This document shows positions 1 to 4,884 of a stretch of DNA of 7,132 bases, piece by piece. Within the stretch, counting starts at the first letter, position 1; every line of letters begins with the position of its first letter. Source of the DNA: Anaerolineaceae bacterium (GTDB taxonomy: Bacteria > Chloroflexota > Anaerolineae > Anaerolineales > Anaerolineaceae). The notes beneath the pieces were generated by a model. It did not search any database, had not been told where the DNA came from, and was given only the letters and a program-made list of their open reading frames with translations. Position numbers and translations under genes: made by a program. Location: positions 1-7,132 of the forward strand of contig JAQTMA010000086.1 of the NCBI GenBank assembly GCA_028714615.1, read 5' to 3'.

Positions 1-1
1 G

Positions 2-89
2 CGGAGAGGGTGGGATTCGAACCCACGGTGGTCCAGAGGGCCACAACGGTTTTCGAGACCGCCCCGATCAACCACTCCGGCACCTCTCC
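2..89 (-). tRNA. tRNA-Ser (anticodon CGA)
   Basis: On the minus strand this folds as a class II (long variable arm) tRNA of 88 nt. The acceptor stem is GGAGAGG paired with CCTCTCC, followed by discriminator G, as usual for tRNA-Ser. The T arm is GTGGG / TTCGAAT / CCCAC. The anticodon stem GCGGT / ACCGT encloses the 7-nt loop CTCGAAA, giving anticodon CGA (plus-strand 53-55), which reads the serine codon UCG. The long variable arm closes with GTGG...CCAC. Position 1 would be the first C after the discriminator; the window ends there, so whether CCA is encoded cannot be seen. It is not tRNA-Sec, which would need anticodon UCA and a longer acceptor arm. Confidence 0.96.
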
Positions 90-103
90 CGATTTCCGCC
101 CGA

Positions 104-109
104 ATTATA
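104..109 (-). promoter_or_regulatory. -10 box for the tRNA-Ser gene
   Basis: On the minus strand a perfect TATAAT lies 14 nt upstream of the tRNA 5' end, which would start transcription about 8 nt before the mature tRNA. No good -35 hexamer is visible at 16-18 nt spacing. The call therefore rests on the hexamer and its position only. Confidence 0.4.
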
Positions 110-173
110 ACAGAATATATCTCGATTACTTCCTGCGCCGCCCCGTGGAATGGGATATGCATGATGACTTATC

Positions 174-199
174 AAAAAATCCACCCATGGAAGTTTTTT
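174..199 (-). terminator. Weak intrinsic terminator candidate downstream of rnd
   Basis: Read on the minus strand, A6-CT is followed by TCCA, a 4-nt loop TGGG, TGGA and a run of six T. The A6 and T6 tracts can extend the short stem, with the CT bulged. It lies about 80 nt past the rnd stop codon and before the tRNA, where a terminator is expected. The GC part of the stem is only 4 bp, so it is weak. The rest of gap 90-277 is AT-rich and shows no other gene or clear signal. Confidence 0.3.
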
Positions 200-277
200 G
201 GTGATTAATTGAAAAACAGATTGGATTCTCACTTTTTTTCTACTCGAAATTCAGCAATCGATAATCACACCGGTTGT

Positions 278-1429
278 TCATTTTTGCTTCTTGAGCACGT
301 CCGCAATTCGCTCCCCGAACGTCTGCAACCGCCATGGCGTTGAAGCCATCACCTCGCGCAACTCTTCTTCCTGGCGAGGGTTGCGCTGCGCGAGGGTAAA
401 AAGGACATCCTTGGGTAAGACGACGTCCGATTCCACACCCATCGCCTGGGCAGTCACTTTGCGCCAGGTCCGCAATGCATCCAACCGGTTGAGAAAGCGC
501 TCGTCCCGCCGGGGCAGCGCTGGGCGGCGCAACGGCTGTGCTTCCAGCCCGCGCTGAACCGCGCGCAACAGCGACTGGCCATGCCGGCGGAATTGCCGCT
601 CGCTCAACGCCCCCAACTCCGCCAGGGCTTGCGTGTCTGCCGGTAGGGCCTGGGCGATCGCTAATAAATTTTGATTGCCCAATACTTTAAAGGGCGGCAG
701 GTTTGCCGCTTTGGCTTGCTGCTCCCGGTAGAGGGCCAGTTCACGCAGCACCGCGGCTTGCTGGGGACTGAGGTCCTGCACGCCGGAGATACGCCAGAAC
801 GGCTCGATAACGATCTCGTCCGGGTTGGAGTCGGGAATTCCCTCGGCCATTCGCCGGAAGTCTTCTTCCGCCAGGCTCAAGCGTCCCATCTCGATCAACT
901 CATTGCGCAAACGGTCCCGCAGCAGCTTCAGGTAATGGGTATCCAGGCGAGCGTAAGCCATTTGAGCGGGAGGCAGCGGGCGCAAGGCCCAGTCGGCGCG
1001 TTGGAAATGTTTGTCCAGGGTGATCCCGAACTCGGCTTCCAGCAATGAACCCAGCCCGACAGCCGGTTTAGCCAGGATGCGGGCTGCCAGCATGGTATCG
1101 AAAATATTCGAGAATTGGAAATGAAAATCGCGCCGTAGGCAGATTAGGTCATATTCTGAGGCGTGGAAAATCTTTTCAATGACCGGATTCGCAAAAATCG
1201 GTCCGAGCGCGCTCAGCTCATGCAACCCGAGCGGGTCCACCAGGTAATCGGTTGCCTCCGTGGAAAACTGGATCAAGCACACCTGTTCCCGGTAAGCGTG
1301 CAGGCTATTGGATTCGGTATCTACAGCCAAAATGGGGCATTCGACCAGGTGTTTCACCATCTGGCCTAACATAGAAGCACGATTGACCCAGATGGGTGCG
1401 GTGAGTTCTGGCAAATCCATGGGCACCAT
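278..1429 (-). CDS. rnd: Ribonuclease D (DEDDy 3'-5' exoribonuclease with HRDC domains)
   Basis: RNase D trims the 3' ends of tRNA precursors and other small RNAs in the cytoplasm. The 383-residue product has an N-terminal DEDDy exonuclease domain (about 15-195). Exo I is AVDTES (D37, E39), Exo II is FHASEYDL (D94) and Exo III is YARLDTHY (Y159, D163), so all catalytic acidic residues and the tyrosine are present. A first HRDC domain spans about 218-300 (RELALYREQQAK...). A second HRDC-like region spans about 305-380, the usual two-HRDC layout. Length is close to the family norm (about 375). The gene faces a tRNA gene across a 188-bp gap, fitting its substrate. Start choice is uncertain: ATG at 1429 or the in-frame ATG at 1420 (Met4). 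Neither has a Shine-Dalgarno sequence. It ends with TGA, showing that UGA can be a true stop in this genome. Confidence 0.95.
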   Translation of the reverse strand: MVPMDLPELTAPIWVNRASMLGQMVKHLVECPILAVDTESNSLHAYREQVCLIQFSTEATDYLVDPLGLHELSALGPIFANPVIEKIFHASEYDLICLRRDFHFQFSNIFDTMLAARILAKPAVGLGSLLEAEFGITLDKHFQRADWALRPLPPAQMAYARLDTHYLKLLRDRLRNELIEMGRLSLAEEDFRRMAEGIPDSNPDEIVIEPFWRISGVQDLSPQQAAVLRELALYREQQAKAANLPPFKVLGNQNLLAIAQALPADTQALAELGALSERQFRRHGQSLLRAVQRGLEAQPLRRPALPRRDERFLNRLDALRTWRKVTAQAMGVESDVVLPKDVLFTLAQRNPRQEEELREVMASTPWRLQTFGERIADVLKKQK

Positions 1430-1433
1430 TATA
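1428..1433 (-). promoter_or_regulatory. -10-like box overlapping the first rnd ATG
   Basis: A perfect minus-strand TATAAT overlaps the upstream ATG of rnd. If used, transcription would begin near 1420-1421, at the second in-frame ATG (Met4), giving a leaderless mRNA. The best -35 (TTCCCT, 18-nt spacer) matches only three of six consensus bases. The call is tentative. Confidence 0.25.
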
Positions 1434-1473
1434 GTCCATTGGCGGCTGCAAAGGGAAAAACCCGGCTATGGGT

Positions 1474-1479
1474 TATAAT
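1474..1479 (+). promoter_or_regulatory. -10 box for the selenoprotein-trpS unit
   Basis: A perfect TATAAT lies 29 nt upstream of the selenoprotein start codon, predicting transcription from about 1486 and a short leader. An AGGA Shine-Dalgarno (1497-1500) sits 8 nt before the ATG. No convincing -35 hexamer is seen. The box lies in the 79-bp region between the divergent rnd and selenoprotein genes. Confidence 0.4.
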
Positions 1480-1508
1480 TCAGGCATCTTAATCCCAGGA
1501 ATGACCGC

Positions 1509-1760
1509 ATGACACTGCTCAAGATTTCAATTACCTACTGCGCGGTTTGACACTACACTCCGCGGGCTGCCAGTTTGGCAGCCGAACTGCTCGACCTATT
1601 CGAACCCGAGATCGAATCGATCACCCTGATTCCCTCGGATGAAGGACGCTACGAGATCGAGGTAAATGGCGACCTGATCTATTCCAAATTGAAAACCAAC
1701 CGCCACGCTCAGCCCGGGGAGATCAGCAACCTGATCCGCCAGCGGCTGGAGGGTAAGTAA
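1509..1760 (+). CDS. SelW/Rdx-family selenoprotein, in-frame UGA read as selenocysteine
   Basis: ATG at 1509 (AGGA 8 nt upstream) opens an 83-residue product if UGA at 1548-1550 is read as Sec14. The N-terminus is MTLLKISITYCAVU, then HYTPRAASLAAELLDLF. This is the Rdx/SelW thioredoxin-like fold signature: beta strand, CxxU (Cys11-Sec14), then a helix with the Y-x-P-R-A pattern. Downstream are the family's ITLIPS, GRYEIEVNG and LIYSK segments and a C-terminal helix. Length matches the family (about 80-100). Bacterial relatives often carry CxxC here, so Sec replaces the second Cys. SelW-like proteins are thought to be thiol redox proteins; the substrate is unknown. A conventional reading would start at TTG 1575 and lose the redox motif. 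A SECIS-like hairpin follows the UGA. trpS begins 28 nt downstream, so co-transcription is likely. Family assignment is firm; Sec insertion is inferred. Confidence 0.9.
1565..1583 (+). promoter_or_regulatory. Bacterial SECIS-like hairpin of the SelW-like gene
   Basis: Inside the coding sequence, GGCTGCC (1565-1571) pairs perfectly with GGCAGCC (1577-1583) around the 5-nt loop AGTTT. The loop begins 21 nt after the UGA, and G is its second base. Bacterial SECIS elements, bound by SelB, typically have a stem of several base pairs, a small apical loop with a G in its first two positions, and about 16-37 nt between UGA and loop. All three features fit. That it recruits SelB is inferred. Confidence 0.75.
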
Positions 1761-1788
1761 GCCACGAACGCACAAAGGATAGAACCGC

Positions 1789-2775
1789 ATGAAAAAAGGT
1801 CGCGTGTTTTCTGGCGCCCGACCCACCGGCCGCCAGCACCTTGGAAATTACCTGGGCGCCATCCAGAACTACGTGGCGCTGCAAGACGAGTATGACTGCA
1901 TTTATTGCATCGTCGATTTGCACGCTCTCACCACCATGGAGACCACCCGGGACCTGATCGAGAACACCTACGAGATGGCCCTTGACTGGCTCGCAGCCGG
2001 CATCCGCCCGGACGACGCAATCATCTTTATCCAATCGCAGGTGCCGCAAGTAACCGAGTTGCATACCCTTCTCTCGATGGTGACACCGATGGGCAAACTC
2101 ACCGACCTCCCGACCTTCAAGGAGAAGGTGCGCCTGCATCCACAGAACGTGAACTACGGGCTGCTGGGCTACCCGGTGCTGATGTCTGCTGATATCGCTC
2201 TCTACAAAGCCGGCCTGGTGCCCGTCGGAGTGGACCAGGCGCCTCATATCGAATTTGCCCGCGAGACCGTGCGATCGTTCAATTACCACTTCAACACCAA
2301 CGTCTTGATTGAGCCGCAGATGAAGGTCACCGAGTTCCCCAAGGTGATCGGCATCGATGGGCAGCAGAAGATGAGCAAAAGCCTCAACAATCACATTGAG
2401 CTCGCCGCCACCCCCGAGGAGACCACCAAGCTGGTCATGAGCATGGTCACCGACCCGGCGCGCATGCGGCGCACAGACCCCGGCAACCCGGACGTATGTA
2501 ACGTTTTCTCCTTGCATAAGGTGTTTTCCTCGCCGGAAGAGGTGGGAATGGTGAATGTGGAGTGCCGGCGAGCAGGCATCGGCTGCGTGGACTGCAAGAA
2601 AATGCTCGCGCGTAACTTGAACACCTCCCTGGCGCCTTTCCGCGAACGGCGGGCCGAGATCGGTAAAGACCCGCAAGGCGTGTGGGATATCTTGCACGAC
2701 GGGGCTCGCCGGGCCGGCGTCATCGCCGAAGCCACCATGCGTGAAGTGCGGGATGCGGTAGGTCTACCAGGATAA
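1789..2775 (+). CDS. trpS: Tryptophan-tRNA ligase (TrpRS)
   Basis: Class I aminoacyl-tRNA synthetase that charges tRNA-Trp with tryptophan in the cytoplasm. The 328-residue product has the normal length. The HIGH-type ATP motif is HLGN in PTGRQHLGNYLGA (about 12-24). The middle of the Rossmann core carries MSADIALYKAGLVPVGVDQ (132-150), the tryptophan-site region of the family. The KMSKS loop is exact (194-198, in QQKMSKSLNN). The C-terminal helical domain has the GIGCVDCKKM and FRERRAEI segments typical of bacterial TrpRS. ATG 1789 is preceded by AAAGGA (1774-1779) at 9-nt spacing. It lies 28 nt after the SelW-like gene, so it probably shares that promoter. The leader stretch 1761-1778 resembles a scattered intergenic repeat motif, but one copy proves nothing. 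A long antisense reading frame on the other strand is a codon-bias shadow. Confidence 0.98.
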   Translation: MKKGRVFSGARPTGRQHLGNYLGAIQNYVALQDEYDCIYCIVDLHALTTMETTRDLIENTYEMALDWLAAGIRPDDAIIFIQSQVPQVTELHTLLSMVTPMGKLTDLPTFKEKVRLHPQNVNYGLLGYPVLMSADIALYKAGLVPVGVDQAPHIEFARETVRSFNYHFNTNVLIEPQMKVTEFPKVIGIDGQQKMSKSLNNHIELAATPEETTKLVMSMVTDPARMRRTDPGNPDVCNVFSLHKVFSSPEEVGMVNVECRRAGIGCVDCKKMLARNLNTSLAPFRERRAEIGKDPQGVWDILHDGARRAGVIAEATMREVRDAVGLPG

Positions 2776-2781
2776 AACACC

Positions 2782-2896
2782 AACCACAGAGAGCACTGAG
2801 AACACAGAGAATTTATAATTAAGGCGGCTCCTAGTTACTCTTCCCCCCTGTTCTTTTAATTCTCTTCTCTCTGTGTTCTCAGTGCTCTCTGTGGTT
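2782..2896. repeat. Long inverted repeat with 29-bp perfect arms between trpS and dtd
   Basis: The left arm (2782-2810) and right arm (2868-2896) are exact reverse complements over 29 bp, around a 57-nt spacer. The spacer edges are also partly complementary (AT-rich), so the dyad extends imperfectly. The arms are built from CACAGAG and CACTGAG words, a composition I recognise from dispersed intergenic repeats in environmental bacterial genomes (from memory, not searched). Transcribed, it would form a strong hairpin after trpS that could terminate or protect the message. Its right edge is only 9 nt before the dtd start codon. There is no open reading frame of note and no transposase. Confidence 0.85.
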
Positions 2897-2905
2897 AAAG
2901 CCCTT

Positions 2906-3343
2906 ATGAGAACAATCATCCAACGCGTCTCCCATGGAAAAGTAACCGTCAACAACCGCATCGTCGCGGAGATCGACCGCGGCCTGGTCATCCTGCTGGG
3001 CATCGGGCCGCAAGATACCGAATTTCAAGCGCGCTTCCTGGCCGAAAAGATCGCCAATTTGCGCATCTTCGAAGATGCCCAGGAGAAAATGAACCTGTCC
3101 GTGCTGGACGTGCAGGGGCAGGCCATCGTGGTTTCGCAGTTCACGCTCTATGCCGATGCCCACAAAGGCCGCCGCCCATCTTTCACCGAAGCTGCCCCAC
3201 CTGAAATCGCCAGCGCCTTGGTGGAACGCTTCGTCGCCTTGCTGCGCGAGCAGGGCGTTCCCACCCAGACGGGTCAGTTCGGCGCCCACATGTTGGTAGA
3301 CATCGCCAACGACGGTCCGGTGACTATCTGGTTGGAAGCGTAA
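2906..3343 (+). CDS. dtd: D-aminoacyl-tRNA deacylase
   Basis: Hydrolyses D-amino acids (and glycine) mischarged on tRNAs, recycling the tRNA; a cytoplasmic homodimer. The 145-residue product equals the standard bacterial length. The N-terminus MRTIIQRVSHGKVTV is canonical. The catalytic segment SQFTLYAD (77-84, with Thr80) is followed by GRRPSF (88-93). The cross-subunit Gly-cisPro motif is in NDGPVT (135-140, G137-P138), and FGAHMLVDIANDGP is complete. ATG 2906 is chosen because family members start at MR..IQRV. The frame extends upstream to a GTG at 2873, but that lies inside the inverted-repeat arm. Only a weak AAAG precedes the ATG. It follows trpS by 130 nt across the repeat, so joint expression is possible but the hairpin may interfere. 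Both genes act on tRNA charging. Confidence 0.97.
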   Translation: MRTIIQRVSHGKVTVNNRIVAEIDRGLVILLGIGPQDTEFQARFLAEKIANLRIFEDAQEKMNLSVLDVQGQAIVVSQFTLYADAHKGRRPSFTEAAPPEIASALVERFVALLREQGVPTQTGQFGAHMLVDIANDGPVTIWLEA

Positions 3344-3348
3344 AAGCT

Positions 3349-3433
3349 TTATCCACGGATTTCACAGATTTTAAGAACTCTATCCGTGAATTTCGATTAT
3401 CGAAAAAACCAAATTAGCGAAATTCACGGATAA
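3349..3433. repeat. Palindromic repeat cluster after dtd
   Basis: Three related copies of a short word lie in 85 nt: 3349-3362 (TTATCCACGGATTT), 3381-3395 in direct orientation with a few changes, and 3418-3432 inverted. The last two arms are a perfect 15-bp inverted repeat (3381-3395 with 3418-3432) around a 22-nt spacer. An alternative small hairpin, TTTCG/CGAAA, sits at 3391-3405. The word ATCCACGGATTTCACAGATT is a pattern I recall from dispersed intergenic repeats, not checked here. It could also serve as a dtd terminator, though no T-run follows the stem. Confidence 0.75.
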
Positions 3434-3590
3434 GGCCCTCCCCGCGCCAGAGAACCGCATCGAGCTGCACAGCCCGCGCCCCGGCAGTGAGCATAGCCTG
3501 CCCATCTCCCTCGGAATACACGCCCCCCGATCCGATCACCTTCAGTCCATATCTCGCAGCCGCCTCCACCGCGGTTAACGCTGGAAAAGC
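3414..3590 (-). pseudogene. C-terminal remnant of a dihydroorotate dehydrogenase-like flavoenzyme
   Basis: On the minus strand a 58-codon frame runs from just after a TGA (3591-3593) to TAA (3414-3416), with no usable start codon. It reads ALTAVEAAARYGLKVIGSGG, then VYSEGDGQAMLTAGARAVQL and DAVLWRGEGLIREFR. The strand-helix VIGSGGV...A..ML.AGARAVQL is the typical C-terminal FMN-phosphate-binding end of TIM-barrel dihydroorotate dehydrogenases. The codons are GC-rich at third positions, as in real genes. Everything upstream of residue 1 is lost; the sequence beyond 3591 on this strand resembles nothing in any frame. The last codons run into the repeat cluster, so a rearrangement at the repeat may have left this scrap. 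The exact family (PyrD versus another FMN TIM barrel) is inferred from one motif. Confidence 0.6.
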
Positions 3591-3597
3591 TCATCCA

Positions 3598-3626
3598 TTC
3601 CCGATCCGTACGGTTCAGGATACAAT
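3598..3626 (+). promoter_or_regulatory. Possible promoter of the SPFH gene
   Basis: TACAAT (3621-3626) is a near-consensus -10 box. At 17-nt spacing the -35 position holds TTCCCG, which matches only three of six bases. Transcription would start near 3633, leaving a leader of about 30 nt that contains AGGAGG (3654-3659), 4 nt before the ATG at 3664. The -10 box lies within a 21-bp dyad. Confidence 0.35.
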
Positions 3627-3638
3627 GAAGCTGTATCC
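3618..3638. promoter_or_regulatory. Dyad overlapping the putative -10 box (operator or leader hairpin)
   Basis: GGATACA (3618-3624) and TGTATCC (3632-3638) are perfect inverted repeats around a 7-nt centre, upstream of the SPFH gene. If the TACAAT box within it is the -10, the dyad is mostly untranscribed and would act as a DNA operator. If transcription starts further upstream, it is a leader hairpin. No regulator gene is adjacent. Confidence 0.4.
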
Positions 3639-3663
3639 CGTTCCTCAATTCTCAGGAGGTAGT

Positions 3664-4734
3664 ATGAACATCGACCGAGTATTCCAGGGCCTGGCTCCTT
3701 TTGCCTGGCTGATCTTCGCTGGCCTTGTGGCGCTGATCATCGTTCGCGCTTCGCGAAACCAACCGATCCGCAATGCATCGGCTTTATTGATCATTTCAGG
3801 AATCATCGCGGTTGCCCTCACCGGCACGGCTCTTGGGTTGGTTTTTATTCAACCCGAAGACCGCGGCGTGGTCATCTCGGCGGTAGCGCCCGGCGGCTAT
3901 CGCCAGGCTGCTTTAGGCCCCGGCTTGCATTGGATCATCCCCTTCGCCGAGAAGGTTGTTATTTATCCCATCTCCAAGCAAACCTACACCATGTCGATTG
4001 CCTCCAAGGAAGGCCAAATTCAGGGTGATGATTCGATCGCCGCCCGCACCCTGGATGGGCAAGAGATCTTTGTGGATGCCTCGGTCATCTACCAGATTAA
4101 CCCTGAAAGAGTGGTAGACGTGCATATCGCCTGGCAGAACCGCTACAATGATGATCTGGTGCGGGCTCAATCGCGCGGCATTATTCGGGATGTCGTTTCG
4201 CAGTACCGGGTGGATGAGGTGGTCAGCACCAAGCGCCTGGAGATGACCGGCAAGATCAATGAAGCGATGGGCGCCAAGCTTACCTCGAACGGACTAACGC
4301 TGATCGATTTCGTCCTGCGCAATATCACCTTCTCCCCAGAATACGCCGCCTCTGTCGAGCAGAAGCAGATTGCCGAACAGCAGTCCCAGCAGGCTAAGTT
4401 CGTGGTAGAGTCGAAGAAACAAGAAGCCGAACAGGCTCGCCAGGTGGCGCAAGGCAAGGCAGACGCTTCCGTAATCGCCGCAAAGGGCGACGCCCAATCG
4501 CGCCTGATTCAGGCTGAAGCTGAAAAACAGGCGCTGCTTCTGATCAACGCTGCCCTCCAGAATAATCCCGACCTGCTCACCTACCAATACATCAGCAAGC
4601 TGGCGCCCAACATCCAGGCCATGCTGCTGCCGAGCAATGCACCATTCATTTTCCCGCTGCCTACGACCGCGCCAGTTCTGACCCCCCAACCAACCGCAGC
4701 TCCCACGACAGTAGCCCCCACTACGACTCCATAA
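3664..4734 (+). CDS. SPFH/Band 7 (prohibitin-like) membrane protein with Pro/Thr-rich tail
   Basis: A 356-residue member of the stomatin/prohibitin/flotillin (SPFH) superfamily; such proteins form large membrane-associated rings and organise membrane domains or protease access. Two hydrophobic segments (about 11-27 and 40-62) come first. The Band 7 domain starts at QPEDRGVV (63-70) and continues through GPGLHWIIPF (85-94), DGQEIFVDASVIYQI (131-145), RAQSRGIIRDVVSQY (167-181) and LIDFVLRNITFS (213-224). Residues about 228-295 are an Ala/Gln/Glu/Lys-rich coiled coil (EQKQIAEQQSQQ, AQGKADASVIAAKGDAQSRL). A low-complexity tail rich in Pro, Thr and Ala (331-356) ends the protein. The start is supported by AGGAGG 4 nt upstream. 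The in-frame extension upstream lacks family similarity and overlaps the antisense remnant. No partner gene such as NfeD is adjacent, so its precise role cannot be read from context. Confidence 0.92.
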   Translation: MNIDRVFQGLAPFAWLIFAGLVALIIVRASRNQPIRNASALLIISGIIAVALTGTALGLVFIQPEDRGVVISAVAPGGYRQAALGPGLHWIIPFAEKVVIYPISKQTYTMSIASKEGQIQGDDSIAARTLDGQEIFVDASVIYQINPERVVDVHIAWQNRYNDDLVRAQSRGIIRDVVSQYRVDEVVSTKRLEMTGKINEAMGAKLTSNGLTLIDFVLRNITFSPEYAASVEQKQIAEQQSQQAKFVVESKKQEAEQARQVAQGKADASVIAAKGDAQSRLIQAEAEKQALLLINAALQNNPDLLTYQYISKLAPNIQAMLLPSNAPFIFPLPTTAPVLTPQPTAAPTTVAPTTTP

Positions 4735-4767
4735 GAACACCCTTATCCAAAGCCCAACTGTGTACCT

Positions 4768-4803
4768 GGTAGGGGCGACCCACACGCAGTGGTCGCCCCC
4801 ACC
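4768..4803. repeat. GC-rich hairpin element between SPFH gene and selD
   Basis: GGGGCGACC (4772-4780) pairs perfectly with GGTCGCCCC (4791-4799). Past one A/C mismatch, GGT (4768-4770) pairs with ACC (4801-4803), giving 12 pairs around a 10-nt loop. It lies 33 nt past the SPFH stop codon. It could work as a terminator for that gene, but no T-run follows. The word GTAGGGGCGACC resembles a dispersed repeat motif I recall from other genomes (unverified). The rest of gap 4735-4884 holds only the possible selD promoter. Confidence 0.65.
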
Positions 4804-4850
4804 GGTTATTCTTCGACAGAATTGTCTTTGTAGAAAACGTCTAGAATCCA

Positions 4851-4878
4851 GTGTCATTGATCAGATTTGTGGTTTAAT
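4851..4878 (+). promoter_or_regulatory. Possible selD promoter giving a leaderless mRNA
   Basis: GTGTCA (4851-4856, four of six matches to -35) and TTTAAT (4873-4878, five of six to -10) are 16 nt apart. The expected start, about 7 nt after the -10, is the A of the selD ATG at 4885. That fits the lack of a Shine-Dalgarno sequence before selD. Tentative. Confidence 0.35.
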
Positions 4879-4884
4879 TTGCAT

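Noticed and set aside
2..89. Possibility that the tRNA is tRNA-Sec, given the two selenoproteins
   Set aside because: The anticodon is CGA, not TCA, and the acceptor stem is the ordinary 7 bp.
10..204. 64-codon plus-strand frame
   Set aside because: It reads through the tRNA-Ser gene in antisense and then AT-rich spacer; no protein-like character.
1548..1550. UGA reassigned to Trp or Gly genome-wide (alternative genetic code)
   Set aside because: rnd ends with TGA at its natural family length. The only two internal UGAs fall exactly at redox or catalytic Cys/Sec positions and are followed by hairpins.
1723..2697. 324-codon open frame on the minus strand opposite trpS
   Set aside because: It is antisense to a complete, motif-verified TrpRS; the sequence is His/Gly/Val-rich with no recognisable domain, as expected from reading GC-biased codons backwards.
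2782..2896. CRISPR array or insertion sequence ends
   Set aside because: There are only two inverted arms, no regularly spaced direct repeats, no transposase and no visible target-site duplication.
3487..3663. N-terminal extension of the SPFH frame back to an ATG at 3487
   Set aside because: It overlaps the antisense gene remnant, has no SPFH character, and a strong AGGAGG directly precedes the ATG at 3664.
4294..4857. 187-codon minus-strand frame overlapping the SPFH 3' end and the GC hairpin
   Set aside because: It is antisense to the coiled coil and Pro/Thr tail of the SPFH protein; it is low complexity and has no family resemblance.
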